This document shows, one piece after another, positions 1 through 8,050 of a DNA stretch of 64,000 bases. A program made the position numbers and the translations under genes. The notes below the pieces were generated by a model. That model made no database searches and was not told where the DNA came from. It was given only the letters and a program-made list of their open reading frames with translations. The DNA lies in NCBI RefSeq assembly GCF_020733635.1, contig NZ_JAJFZL010000001.1, forward strand, positions 4,836,001-4,900,000, read 5' to 3'. Origin of the DNA: Nocardia spumae (GTDB taxonomy: Bacteria; Actinomycetota; Actinomycetes; Mycobacteriales; Mycobacteriaceae). The first letter of the stretch is position 1; every line of letters begins with the position of its first letter.

Positions 1-69
1 GCGGACCGGATTCTCACTGTCCTCATCGGGGTGACTGTCCAGCACGTAGAGATAGTCGATGGTGGCCAT
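1..69 (-). CDS. Partial reverse-strand gene, 5' end only (23 codons)
   Basis: An ATG at 69 on the reverse strand opens a frame that is still open at the window edge and begins MATIDYLYVLDSH. It starts 29 bases after the stop of the TIR-NagB gene on the same strand, so the two probably form an operon. The upstream ribosome-binding site is weak and the frame is also open 5' of this ATG, so the start is uncertain. Too little is visible to name a family. It matters as the likely partner of the TIR fusion. Confidence 0.4.
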   Translation of the reverse strand, partial: MATIDYLYVLDSHPDEDSENPVR

Positions 70-98
70 ACCTACGACAGCTACCGTGGGGGACGGAT

Positions 99-1364
99 TC
101 ACGAGAACTTGCCGGCTATCCATTCGCTTCCTGCCTTGGCTGAGGTCGGGTAGTGGACATCTTCGAGATCGGCATCCTCGGCGATGCGCCGCGTCGTGAC
201 GATAACGGTCCCGGCGTTGCGGCGGAGCATGGTTGCCGGCACGCCCGCCGCCTCCGGGAAATGAGTCATCTGGTGGATGATCCGTGCTTTGCTCCGATCG
301 AACCCGAGGACCATCAGCCCGGCGCATTCGATTGCGGACGACAGACCGACGGTGATCACCGATCGGGATGGTTGGTTCGGATCGATGTAACGACGTCCGT
401 GTTCACTCAATTCGACGATGCGGCAGCCATCTTCGGCAATGTCGTCCGGATCTTTGTAGGTGCCGATCTCGTATCCCAGCACTTCTCCCTCCGGCGAGAT
501 CGAAATACCGTGCACAGCAGGAGGATGCAGGCGAATGATCCGCTGTGCGGCTTGCACCGGATCGAGGTTTTCGCTGATCTGACCCGACAACAGATGTAGC
601 TGGCGCGGATCAGGACCCAGACCGCGTTCGGTCAATGGCTCGATCAGCGCCTCGAGGACATGCCGGGTACGCGACGAGTGATGGCGAGTGAATACGCCGA
701 AGGTCTCGGTGTCGGAAAGTATAGGCGCCGATCCGAACGGTTTCGGCGCGTACTGGTCAGCGATGCGCAACATGGCGCCGAAGAGCTGCGTCGCGGCCCG
801 CCCGGTCGGCAACACGACACTGCGATGCGGCGCTTCGTTCGCGATACGGAAATAGGTGTGAGCGGCAGCCTCTGCCGCCAGCATCTCGTTGTCGAAGGCC
901 ACGACACCAGCAGGCCATCCGGACACTCTCGGGGGCCTGTTCGGCTGTTGAGTTTCAGGCCCGAGGGCACGACCGTCGACCGCCGGGTTCTGCAGATCAC
1001 CCACCAGGCTGTCGAGTGTTTCGTCCCGCCGATCCAGCCAGTCGACCCATTGGGTGGGCGACAGGAAATAGCCGAGCCCGTGCGGTTGCACGTCCTCCAA
1101 ACGAACCCAGTAGATCGGCAGCTTGGCCCGATCGGCAAGCGCCACTTCGCGTTTGACGTGAATACTCGTATCGGCGGATGCACAGAACAGCAGCACCAGC
1201 GCGGACGCTTCATTGATGGCTTCCGAGATCGCCTCGTCCCACTTCGACCCCGGCGGGACATCCCGGGGCGCCCACCAGGTGGCGATCCCATGCCGCAGGA
1301 AGTATCTGGCAATGTGCTCGACCACTGCCCGCTTGCTGCTGTGATAGCTAATGAAGACCGCCAT
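99..1364 (-). CDS. TIR domain fused to a NagB-like (glucosamine-6-phosphate deaminase fold) domain
   Basis: 421 residues from the ATG at 1364, chosen because GGGGGAG lies just upstream; a longer start at 1406 lacks this. Residues 1-125 read as a TIR domain: opening AVFISYHSS, WWAPRDVPPG at 30-39, and a Glu at 73 in the HVKREVALA helix where TIR NADases carry their catalytic glutamate. Residues about 150-410 resemble NagB: LPTGR at 185-189 (phosphate loop), a TETFGV segment at 219-224, SPEGEV at 290-295 and SVITVG at 335-340. In my hand alignment the NagB catalytic Asp72, Asp141 and His143 become Thr, Glu and Glu, suggesting ligand sensing rather than deamination. No signal peptide or membrane segment is seen, so it is probably cytoplasmic. 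Inferred role: an NAD-cleaving or signalling effector gated by a sugar-phosphate-like ligand, possibly immune. The function is not established. Confidence 0.75.
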   Translation of the reverse strand: MAVFISYHSSKRAVVEHIARYFLRHGIATWWAPRDVPPGSKWDEAISEAINEASALVLLFCASADTSIHVKREVALADRAKLPIYWVRLEDVQPHGLGYFLSPTQWVDWLDRRDETLDSLVGDLQNPAVDGRALGPETQQPNRPPRVSGWPAGVVAFDNEMLAAEAAAHTYFRIANEAPHRSVVLPTGRAATQLFGAMLRIADQYAPKPFGSAPILSDTETFGVFTRHHSSRTRHVLEALIEPLTERGLGPDPRQLHLLSGQISENLDPVQAAQRIIRLHPPAVHGISISPEGEVLGYEIGTYKDPDDIAEDGCRIVELSEHGRRYIDPNQPSRSVITVGLSSAIECAGLMVLGFDRSKARIIHQMTHFPEAAGVPATMLRRNAGTVIVTTRRIAEDADLEDVHYPTSAKAGSEWIAGKFS

Positions 1365-1648
1365 CGACTCCCCCTTGTGCGCGTGGTGCGAACAGAGCCC
1401 GGTCACCGCATGAAGATCGGCAGGCCCACGTCAACCGTCAGTTCGATCGCCGCTCGGGCGTGTTGTCCACCGGCACCGTAGTTTACGCTGCCGACTCCTG
1501 TGCTCCCACTCGTACCACAGGCCTGATCATCCAGCCCTGCATGATTATCGGCAAGCAATCGATCGGGCAGGTCGTGATCAGCACGCGTCAACGCAGTCGC
1601 ATGGTCTCCCGACGGCGCGCAGACCGCGCCGGCTCCTACGATCACGCC

Positions 1649-1930
1649 GTGCGTATCTGGAATGCTCACGCTCACAATGCAATCGGCATCATCGGCATAC
1701 ATCGGGATCGCATCACCGATATCGAACAGCGCGTGGGCGCTCTGCAGGGCACCGGTTGGGAAGGTGTAGCCGCCCGCGCCTACGACCACGCTCACCGCGA
1801 GTGGATGAGCGGGGCAAGAGAATTCGTCGATGGCGTTCGCGAGATGAGTGAATCTGCGAAGGAGGCGCATGCGGCCTACAGCCGCGCCCTGGAACTCAAC
1901 CGGCAGATACTCGACAGCGCCGACACATGA
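1649..1930 (+). CDS. WXG100-type (type VII secretion) small helical protein
   Basis: About 93 residues if translation begins at the GTG at 1649. The frame is open further upstream (ATG at 1460), but the family-like sequence begins at VRIWN. The GTGWEGVAARAYDHA segment matches the WxG turn of T7SS substrates, flanked by charged helices on both sides. The stop overlaps the next start (ATGA at 1927-1930), the usual translational coupling of paired T7SS substrates. The partner is truncated, so this is probably a remnant or orphan pair with no ESX machinery nearby. The exact start is uncertain. Confidence 0.6.
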   Translation: MRIWNAHAHNAIGIIGIHRDRITDIEQRVGALQGTGWEGVAARAYDHAHREWMSGAREFVDGVREMSESAKEAHAAYSRALELNRQILDSADT

Positions 1931-2133
1931 TCGTCGACTGGCATACGTACTACGATGTCGCGAGCAAGTGCCGTCAACTCGCCGAGGATCTCCGCGCGGC
2001 GGACAAGCCGGTACACAAGGGAGCCGCTTCTACATCGAATTGGACAATTCTATGGTGCCGTTCATGGACCCTACTGGTTGAGCGCCATCTCTCCACATCC
2101 GTATATCAGACAGAACATTATCGCCACCGATGA
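1927..2133 (+). pseudogene. Truncated partner of the WXG100 gene (T7SS-associated, 5' part only)
   Basis: The first ~32 residues (MIVDWHTYYDVAS... to KPVHKG) look like the N-terminus of actinomycete T7SS target proteins that follow a WXG100 gene, with a 4-base start/stop overlap. After about position 2020 the translation becomes tryptophan- and serine-rich with no family character and stops early. Members of this family are normally longer. I read this as a gene cut by a rearrangement or frameshift; the sequence after the break matches nothing I recognise. Confidence 0.5.
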
Positions 2134-2685
2134 CTGATTCCTGGGTGCCGGTACGCGCGGCTGCGAATCTCGCCGGATTACCGCACGCCGGTCACGATCG
2201 AGAAGCTGGCCGCGCGCGACCCTGCCTCCGATCGGCCGAGCGACCGGCCCAGATGCCACCGAATATGATTACCCGTCAACGGTGTTCCCGGCACAGATAC
2301 CGGTGAATTAGAGTCACATCAAACATGGAATGTCGGGACACCGAGGGGCGTTGGCCATGGGGCCACTGCGGCCCACGTTTGCAGGCCAATCCGCAACACA
2401 GAGGCGTGAGCACAGGCTGACAGCCACCGCGCCCCATCGACCGAACGTGCCAACCGCTACCGGCATCGACCGCAGCGGCGGCGCGGTGAGTGGTGGTAAC
2501 GACAAATGGACTCCCCCACAAGTTGCGAGCGATTCCTCTACCCACAGCGCGCTTTACGAATAAGCTAGCCAGCGGGCTGCCGCAGCCACTGTTCCCACCA
2601 ACAAGCATGAGGTTACGTTGTTAGCTGACGCTCGATAGCGAATCCCCTGTCGCGCTTGTCGGTTCATTCTCTGGAGTCTCCCCCT
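2134..2685. other. Geneless stretch after the T7SS remnant
   Basis: No convincing reading frame: the possible frames have scattered stops and no third-position GC bias. The stretch probably holds decayed DNA and the promoter of the P450 gene. No tRNA, insertion-sequence end or strong hairpin was seen. Confidence 0.5.
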
Positions 2686-3957
2686 TTGACAACCCCACGT
2701 ACTGATCTGTCCGCGGCCCCGGCCGCTCCCGGCTGCCCGGTTCAGCACGCCGGCTCCCCCGTCGACACCGACGGTCCCCGAATCCTGCTGGACACACCGG
2801 CATTCGTCGCCGACCCGCACAGCGCGTATCGGGAGATGCGCCGTCGCTATGGGTCTCTGGTGCCGATCGAACTGTCCCCGGGTGTGCCGGCGACTTTGGT
2901 CATCAGTTATCACACCGCGCTGCGGATCCTCAACGATCCCGACCATTTCCCGGCCGACCCGCGGTCGTGGGAGAAGACCGTGCCCGAGGACTGCCCGGTC
3001 CGCCCGATCATGCAGTGGTATCCGAACGTGATCCGCAATACCGGCGGTGTTCACCTGCGCTATCGGCAGGCGTTCACTGCGGCCTTCGACGGGGTCGACC
3101 TGCACAAGCTGCACACCACGGTCGAGAAGATCGCCATCCCGCTGATCAACGAGTTCTGCGAGACCGGTTCGGCGGATCTGTTGTCCCAGTACGCGTTTCC
3201 ACTGACGTTCGAGGTGCTGAACCGCATGGTCGGCTGTTCGGCCGAGCTGGGCCGGCGGGTGGCCACCGGTATGGCGGCCATGTTCGACACCGTCAACGCC
3301 GCCTGGGGTTTGAACCATTTGAGCCAGGCGTTGTCGGAACAGGTCCAGCTGCGCCGCGCGTCCCCCGGCGACGACGTCACCTCGCGGCTGGCCCACCATC
3401 CGGCCAAACTCAGCGATGAGGAGATGCTCTACAACCTGATCGTCTTCTACGGCGGCGGTATCGAACCGCAGCAGAATCTGATCTCCAACACGTTGCTGCT
3501 GATGATCACCGACGAACGTTTCGGCGGCGATTTCCTCGCCGGCAGCTTGTCCACTCGCGATGCGCTGGACGAGGTGTTGTTCACCGATCCGCCGATGGCG
3601 AATTTCTCGATCACCTATCCGCGCCAGCCGATTCTGATCGACAACGTCTGGCTGCCTGCCCATCAACCGGTGGTGGTCAGCCTTGCCGCCTGCAACAACG
3701 ACCCGTCGATCGAGGGCGGCGACCGTACGGGTAACCGATCGCACCTGGCGTGGGGTGCGGGCCCGCATGCCTGCCCGGCTCGTTCGGTGGCATATCTGGT
3801 GGCCCAGGACGCGATCGATCAGTTGCTCGATGCGCTGCCCGAGATCCGCCTCGCTGTCGATCCGGGCGAGATCAGCTGGCGCCCCGGCCCATTCCACCGG
3901 GCGATGACCGCACTGCCGGTCACCTTCCCTCCGTCACCTCGACTGAATCTGGCGTAG
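2686..3957 (+). CDS. Cytochrome P450 with atypical K-helix (ExxR missing)
   Basis: 423 residues from a TTG at 2686, preferred over the TTG at 2656 because GGAG sits 9 bases upstream. The heme loop reads AWGAGPHACPAR with the cysteine ligand at residue 363. The K-helix ExxR motif reads EVLF at 296-299, so the arginine is absent, and the I-helix shows YGGGIEPQQN rather than AGxxT. These departures recall the CYP157-type P450s of Streptomyces conservons, which also lack ExxR, but no conservon genes (kinase, roadblock, DUF742, GTPase) are adjacent. Soluble, with no membrane anchor. It could be a real oxygenase with unusual chemistry or a heme protein with another role. No ferredoxin gene lies beside it. 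Confidence 0.85.
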   Translation: MTTPRTDLSAAPAAPGCPVQHAGSPVDTDGPRILLDTPAFVADPHSAYREMRRRYGSLVPIELSPGVPATLVISYHTALRILNDPDHFPADPRSWEKTVPEDCPVRPIMQWYPNVIRNTGGVHLRYRQAFTAAFDGVDLHKLHTTVEKIAIPLINEFCETGSADLLSQYAFPLTFEVLNRMVGCSAELGRRVATGMAAMFDTVNAAWGLNHLSQALSEQVQLRRASPGDDVTSRLAHHPAKLSDEEMLYNLIVFYGGGIEPQQNLISNTLLLMITDERFGGDFLAGSLSTRDALDEVLFTDPPMANFSITYPRQPILIDNVWLPAHQPVVVSLAACNNDPSIEGGDRTGNRSHLAWGAGPHACPARSVAYLVAQDAIDQLLDALPEIRLAVDPGEISWRPGPFHRAMTALPVTFPPSPRLNLA

Positions 3958-3973
3958 GCCGGACAGAGACATG

Positions 3974-4009
3974 CAGGCCGAGCCGGACGGGTGAACCGTC
4001 TTCGGCCTG
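3974..4009 (+). terminator. Hairpin after the P450 gene
   Basis: CAGGCCGA (3974-3981) pairs with TCGGCCTG (4002-4009), and an inner GACGG/CCGTC adds five pairs. It lies 17 bases after the P450 stop. There is no clear T-run, as is common in GC-rich actinomycetes. Confidence 0.55.
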
Positions 4010-4352
4010 GATTATCCCGGTGGCTCACTTGTCGTTCGAGAGCCACACACTCCCTTGGCGCGCTGCGCCTCTCGCCCCTCCTCCATGGTGTCGACGGTGC
4101 GCGCGGCGGGGTCGGTAGCGGCGATTCTCGCGTCACCTCGAGTTCGATCCGATACGGTTTCGACATGGCTCGAATCTGGGCGAGCCGCGAAACCCCTGAC
4201 AGATAAGCCAAAAGCAGACATTTCGATTCTAAACCTCAGTTCCCTGTAACACTCCTCACAGTCATAGCTATCTCACACCAGGCCGACGCGAACCGTACGC
4301 CGGCCGGCTCGCCGCGGGGGAACACCTTCGCGCCGTACAGAGATGAGGGAAC
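4010..4352. other. Intergenic region upstream of the MmpS-like gene
   Basis: No supported gene. The stretch becomes relatively AT-rich around 4215-4275, where a promoter for the downstream membrane-protein genes could lie. A GAGGGA ribosome-binding site sits just before the TTG start at 4353. Confidence 0.4.
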
Positions 4353-4835
4353 TTGACCAATCCACCGAACGCACCGCAGGCGCAATATCCGCAGAACTCG
4401 CCGCCGGCCTACTACCCGGCGCCGCCCAAGAAACGGAAGAAGTGGCCATGGGTGCTCGGCGGGATCGTGCTCTTCTTCGTGCTGCTGATGGGTAGCTGCA
4501 TGGCGTTGGTGGGCGGGGCCGTGAACTCGGTCGACAAGGAGTCCAAGCGCGAGGTGACGGTGACCTATCAGGTCGAGGGGACGGGTCCGGACAGCTCGAT
4601 CACCTACTCCGGCAGGGACTTCAACATCGCACAGGAAAACGGGGCGACGCTGCCGTGGTCCAAGCAGGTGACCATCGACGGCCTCGGCAAGACGGTCAGC
4701 CTCAGTGCGACCAATGACGAGAAGGGCGGCGACGTCACCTGCCGAATCCTGCTCGGCGACAAGGTTATCTCCGAGCAGAAGTCCAGTGGTCCTTTCGCGT
4801 CCGCCAGCTGCACCGGGGACGCCGGTCAGAAGTAG
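4353..4835 (+). CDS. MmpS-like small membrane protein
   Basis: 160 residues from a TTG start with GAGGGA upstream. A proline/tyrosine-rich cytoplasmic head (1-24) and a KKRKK stop are followed by one membrane segment (about 31-55). The extracytoplasmic domain has the MmpS-type pattern: VTYQVEG, SITYS, LPWSKQVTIDG, VTCRILLGD and a SSGPFASASC ending. Mycobacterial MmpS proteins assist MmpL lipid exporters; no MmpL is adjacent, so the partner is unknown. A hairpin and the DUF4352 protein gene follow, and both proteins share the same head-plus-single-TM layout. Confidence 0.75.
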   Translation: MTNPPNAPQAQYPQNSPPAYYPAPPKKRKKWPWVLGGIVLFFVLLMGSCMALVGGAVNSVDKESKREVTVTYQVEGTGPDSSITYSGRDFNIAQENGATLPWSKQVTIDGLGKTVSLSATNDEKGGDVTCRILLGDKVISEQKSSGPFASASCTGDAGQK

Positions 4836-4841
4836 TCGACC

Positions 4842-4870
4842 GGGCCGGCCGCCGAGAGTGCGGTCGGCCC
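4842..4870 (+). terminator. Hairpin between the MmpS-like and DUF4352 genes
   Basis: GGGCCGGCCGC (4842-4852) pairs with GCGGTCGGCCC (4860-4870) over 11 pairs, including one G-U, with a 7-base loop. It starts 7 bases after the stop and ends 30 bases before the next start, so it could be a terminator or a partial attenuator. Confidence 0.55.
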
Positions 4871-4900
4871 TGCCGCTCCCCGACTCGCAGAAGAGAATCG

Positions 4901-5578
4901 ATGACAGCGCAGCCGCCTGACAACCAGCCCTACGGTCAGCCTCCCTACGGCCGACCTGCCTACGGCCCCGCTCCCTATCCCCCGCCCCCGCCCCCGCCCC
5001 GAAAGACCGTGATCTGGCCGTGGATTCTGATCGGCGGCCTGGTGTTGCTGTGCGGTGGATGCTTCGGACTCGTCGGCATCGCCGGGAATTCGGCGAACAA
5101 GACGTCGACCGCGGCACCCTCGCCCGAAGCCGCCGAGCAACAGGCCGCGACAACGCCGAGTGGGCCACGCGGACCGGTTGTCGCCACGGCCGGCGCTGAA
5201 GTCCGCGACGGCACATTCGCCTTCGTGATCACCGGGATCGACGCACCGGTCGCGACTCTCGGCGACAACCGGTTCCTCAGGCAGACCGCCCAGGGCGAAT
5301 ACGTCGTCGTGCACGCCGATGTCACCAACATCGGCACCACACCGCAGAGCTATTTCGGCTCCAACCAGAAGCTCATCGACGACCGCGGCCGCCGATACAC
5401 CAACGACACGGTGGCCGAGATCGACATCAACGACCGCGGCGTCATCGGCGCGGAAATCAACCCCGGCAACAAGATCTCGGTCGCCATCGCGTTCGACGTG
5501 TCACCTGGGACCGTGCCGGCCACCATCGAGTTCCACGACTCGATCTTCTCCGGCGGTGCGCGGGTGGCGGTGCGATGA
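4901..5578 (+). CDS. DUF4352-type membrane-anchored extracytoplasmic protein
   Basis: 225 residues. A repeated proline/tyrosine/glycine head (PYGQPPYGRPAYG...) precedes one membrane helix at about 38-62. After a low-complexity Ala/Thr linker comes an immunoglobulin-like domain of the DUF4352 type: TFAFVITGID, GEYVVVHADVTNIG, LIDDRGRRYTND, and NPGNKISVAIAFDVS. Such domains are exposed outside the membrane and their function is generally unknown. The stop overlaps the next start (ATGA at 5575-5578), so it is translationally coupled to the downstream hypothetical gene. Confidence 0.75.
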   Translation: MTAQPPDNQPYGQPPYGRPAYGPAPYPPPPPPPRKTVIWPWILIGGLVLLCGGCFGLVGIAGNSANKTSTAAPSPEAAEQQAATTPSGPRGPVVATAGAEVRDGTFAFVITGIDAPVATLGDNRFLRQTAQGEYVVVHADVTNIGTTPQSYFGSNQKLIDDRGRRYTNDTVAEIDINDRGVIGAEINPGNKISVAIAFDVSPGTVPATIEFHDSIFSGGARVAVR

Positions 5579-6726
5579 GCGGCGACCGTATCGATCGAGC
5601 GATGGACGACACACTCTCCGACGACCCGGACCTGGCCGAATTGCCGGTGGCGCAGCAATGCTTGTCCTATGCGGAGATCACCGGGTTCTACAACGAACTC
5701 CGTGTCCGGTTCGATTGGACCGATGTCGATCTCGACGCCGCCCTGTCCTCCGATCATCGCGCGGAGTTGCAGGCGTGGCGTGAACGGCATCGGCAGGTGT
5801 GGTCGACTCGGGATGTGGCCGCGGTCGGAATCGCGGGGCTCGTCGGCGCACTGTGCGTGTGGTTCGACGCGACCGTCGATCGGCCGCTCGGCAACCGATT
5901 CCACCGCCTTGCCGACGGCGAGCGCGGTCGCGGCCGGGAACGGGAGGCCAAGCGCCTTCCGATCGACTTCCTGGGAGCCCAATTCGGCGGTCGCGCGGAC
6001 CGAATCGCATCCGGTGGCCACGAGCTGCTCCGAATCTTCACGACACTCCGGCAGATTCTCGCCGGTGAATTCCACGGAACTCGCAACGAGGACAGCCCGA
6101 GGATCGAGGTCACCGCGGGCGACCGTTTCGACCGAGCGCAGGATTGGCCGGACGCGGCCCGGCGACTGATGCAACATCTCGCGACGGAATTCCTCACCCC
6201 CATGAGCCTTCCGATGCCGGGGATGTCGTGGCTGCGTGCGGCCGACAGCGAGATCACGCGACAGTTCGCGCTACACGCCTACTCGGACATGCGAGCCGGT
6301 GAGGGATGGAATCAGCGCGACGCCACGATGGTTCCGCCCCTACCCACGACCATGACCGAACTGCTGATCCGCACCCATACCTGTGCCGAAAGTTATCGCG
6401 AGTCAGGCAGTTTCACGCCTTCCAACGACCGATATCGCCGAAAACAGAACGAACTCCTGCTCGCGGCGCACACGCTGGTTGCCGCGGCCTCGCTGGGCAC
6501 GGCGACAGCGCAACTGCTCGCCATTCGAACCGAACGCGGCGTCCTGGATCCCGCGATTCGGCACCTCCAGCTGCCCGCGCTGGTCCGCGCCGGATGGCTG
6601 GCGATCAATGTCGTCGGCGACGCGCGGTCGGCGACCGAACATCCGGCTCGCAGCTGGGACGAGCTGGTCCTGCAGATGGAGGAACTCGACCTGCCCGGGC
6701 AGCTGGCGAGCCGCATCGAGGGTTAG
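5575..6726 (+). CDS. Hypothetical protein coupled to the DUF4352 gene
   Basis: 383 residues, start ATG inside the previous stop codon. I do not recognise the family. The first ~80 residues are acidic. A short hydrophobic stretch at about 78-95 (VAAVGIAGLVGALCVWF) and another near 305-325 (LAAHTLVAAASLGTATAQLL) might be membrane-associated or buried helices. The region between is charged and helical, with no metal or nucleotide motif that I can see. The tight coupling suggests that the MmpS-like, DUF4352 and this protein act together at the envelope. Codon use is normal, so it is a real gene. Confidence 0.7.
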   Translation: MSGDRIDRAMDDTLSDDPDLAELPVAQQCLSYAEITGFYNELRVRFDWTDVDLDAALSSDHRAELQAWRERHRQVWSTRDVAAVGIAGLVGALCVWFDATVDRPLGNRFHRLADGERGRGREREAKRLPIDFLGAQFGGRADRIASGGHELLRIFTTLRQILAGEFHGTRNEDSPRIEVTAGDRFDRAQDWPDAARRLMQHLATEFLTPMSLPMPGMSWLRAADSEITRQFALHAYSDMRAGEGWNQRDATMVPPLPTTMTELLIRTHTCAESYRESGSFTPSNDRYRRKQNELLLAAHTLVAAASLGTATAQLLAIRTERGVLDPAIRHLQLPALVRAGWLAINVVGDARSATEHPARSWDELVLQMEELDLPGQLASRIEG

Positions 6727-6751
6727 GCAGACGTCCCGAAACTCGATTCCT

Positions 6752-7996
6752 TCAGCTGGTAATGGGCGTTGGTTCGGACGGTGAACGCTCGGGCAGGGCG
6801 TGGGGCAACCGGCGCACGGCGGTGGAAGCGAGTGGAGCCAGGGCTGCGGCTGCGGCGAGAATGCCGGTGACGAGGGCCACGTGAAAACCTCCGAGTGTGC
6901 CGGAGAGCGGGCCGATACACGATTGGCCGATCGGGATCGCTGCGTAGGACAGTAGATTGTCGTAGGACGACACTCGGGAGATGGTGTGTTCGGGCACGTG
7001 TTCCTGCAGCGAGGTATCCCAGCTGATCGCCAACGCCGACATCCCGGCCCCGCCGACGAAGGCGGCGATGATCAGCCACGATGGCGCCAAGTGTGCACCG
7101 AGCGCGATCATCGGCAGGGCGGACAGCACGCCCATGAGTAGTCCGAACCGTAAAAGGTGTCCCATGAGCAGGCGGGACATCAGCGCGCTCATCAGCAGCA
7201 TGCCCAGCCCTCGGGCCGACAGCACGAACCCCCAGAGCTGTTCTCCGGAGAGGTGTTTGGTCAGGGCGGGGCCGAGGATCTGCCAGCTTCCGGTCAGGAC
7301 CAGGTTCACCACGAAGAAGGCGACTGTCACCGTCCAGATCCACGGTGTCGACCGGAACTGCGCCCAGCCTTCACCGATCTCGGCCAGCAGACTACGCGCG
7401 GCCGAGGTCACCGGTGTCGCCAGCGGTAACCGGGCCAGGCACACCGCCGCGGCAAGGAAGCTGGCCGCATCCCCAGCTATCGCCGCACCGCTACCGACCG
7501 TCGCGACAATCACGCCCGCCGCGCCCGGCCCGAGGATCTTCGTGGCGTTGCGCGCCATACCCAGCAGCGAATTCGCCTGGCGGAGCTGGGATTTATCGAC
7601 CAGGTCGGATACCACCCCACGCAAGGCCGGTGTGGTGAACGCGGCCAGGACACCGTTGCCGCACTCCAGCAACGCCACCGCGGGCAACCAATAGTGTCCG
7701 GTCAACAGCAGCACCGCGACACTGCCCTGGGTGAGCGCGGAACCTGCATTGGTCACCAGCAGCACCGTCCGCCGGGAGTAGCGGTCGGCCATCGCGCCGC
7801 CGATCAGCAGGAATGCCAGCATCGGCACCGTGCGGGCCACCAACACCACACCGAGCTGCCCGATGCTGCCAGAGGCATCCAGCACCGCGAACGCCACCGC
7901 CACCGGAGCCATCGCACTGCCCGACAGTGACACGGTCTGCCCGAAGAAGAACCACCGGAATCCCGCATGCCGCAGGGGAGAAAAACGCATTTGCAC
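6752..7996 (-). CDS. MFS efflux transporter
   Basis: About 414 residues with 12 predicted hydrophobic helices. The A-loop motif between helices 2 and 3 reads GGAMADRYSRRTVLL, typical of the major facilitator superfamily, and the layout resembles EntS/macrolide-efflux-type (MFS_3) exporters. The start may be the GTG at 7996 or the ATG at 7990; neither has a strong ribosome-binding site. It is divergent from an ArsR-family regulator across ~50 bases, so it is probably the regulated target. The substrate cannot be told from sequence. The C-terminus is charged and cytoplasmic. Confidence 0.9.
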   Translation of the reverse strand: MQMRFSPLRHAGFRWFFFGQTVSLSGSAMAPVAVAFAVLDASGSIGQLGVVLVARTVPMLAFLLIGGAMADRYSRRTVLLVTNAGSALTQGSVAVLLLTGHYWLPAVALLECGNGVLAAFTTPALRGVVSDLVDKSQLRQANSLLGMARNATKILGPGAAGVIVATVGSGAAIAGDAASFLAAAVCLARLPLATPVTSAARSLLAEIGEGWAQFRSTPWIWTVTVAFFVVNLVLTGSWQILGPALTKHLSGEQLWGFVLSARGLGMLLMSALMSRLLMGHLLRFGLLMGVLSALPMIALGAHLAPSWLIIAAFVGGAGMSALAISWDTSLQEHVPEHTISRVSSYDNLLSYAAIPIGQSCIGPLSGTLGGFHVALVTGILAAAAALAPLASTAVRRLPHALPERSPSEPTPITS

Positions 7997-8026
7997 GAGT
8001 CTGCGGAGCGGACCACGGTTCGACTA

Positions 8027-8050
8027 ATGTTTCGGATGGAGGCGAAACAT
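8027..8050. promoter_or_regulatory. Inverted repeat over the RBS and start of the ArsR-type gene
   Basis: ATGTTTCG (8027-8034) and CGAAACAT (8043-8050) form a perfect 8-base inverted repeat with an 8-base spacer holding the GGATGGAGG ribosome-binding region. The right arm includes the first two bases of the start codon. It is likely the autoregulatory operator shared with the divergent transporter; a translational hairpin is the alternative. Confidence 0.6.

Noticed and set aside
1460..1648. Long N-terminal extension of the WXG100 gene from ATG 1460
   Set aside because: Composition is Arg/Thr-rich without WXG100 character, and such proteins begin close to the VRIW segment.
2554..3897. Long reverse-strand reading frame opposite the P450 gene
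   Set aside because: It is the antisense of a clear P450; the translation is Gly/Arg/His-rich without domains, a common shadow in GC-rich DNA.
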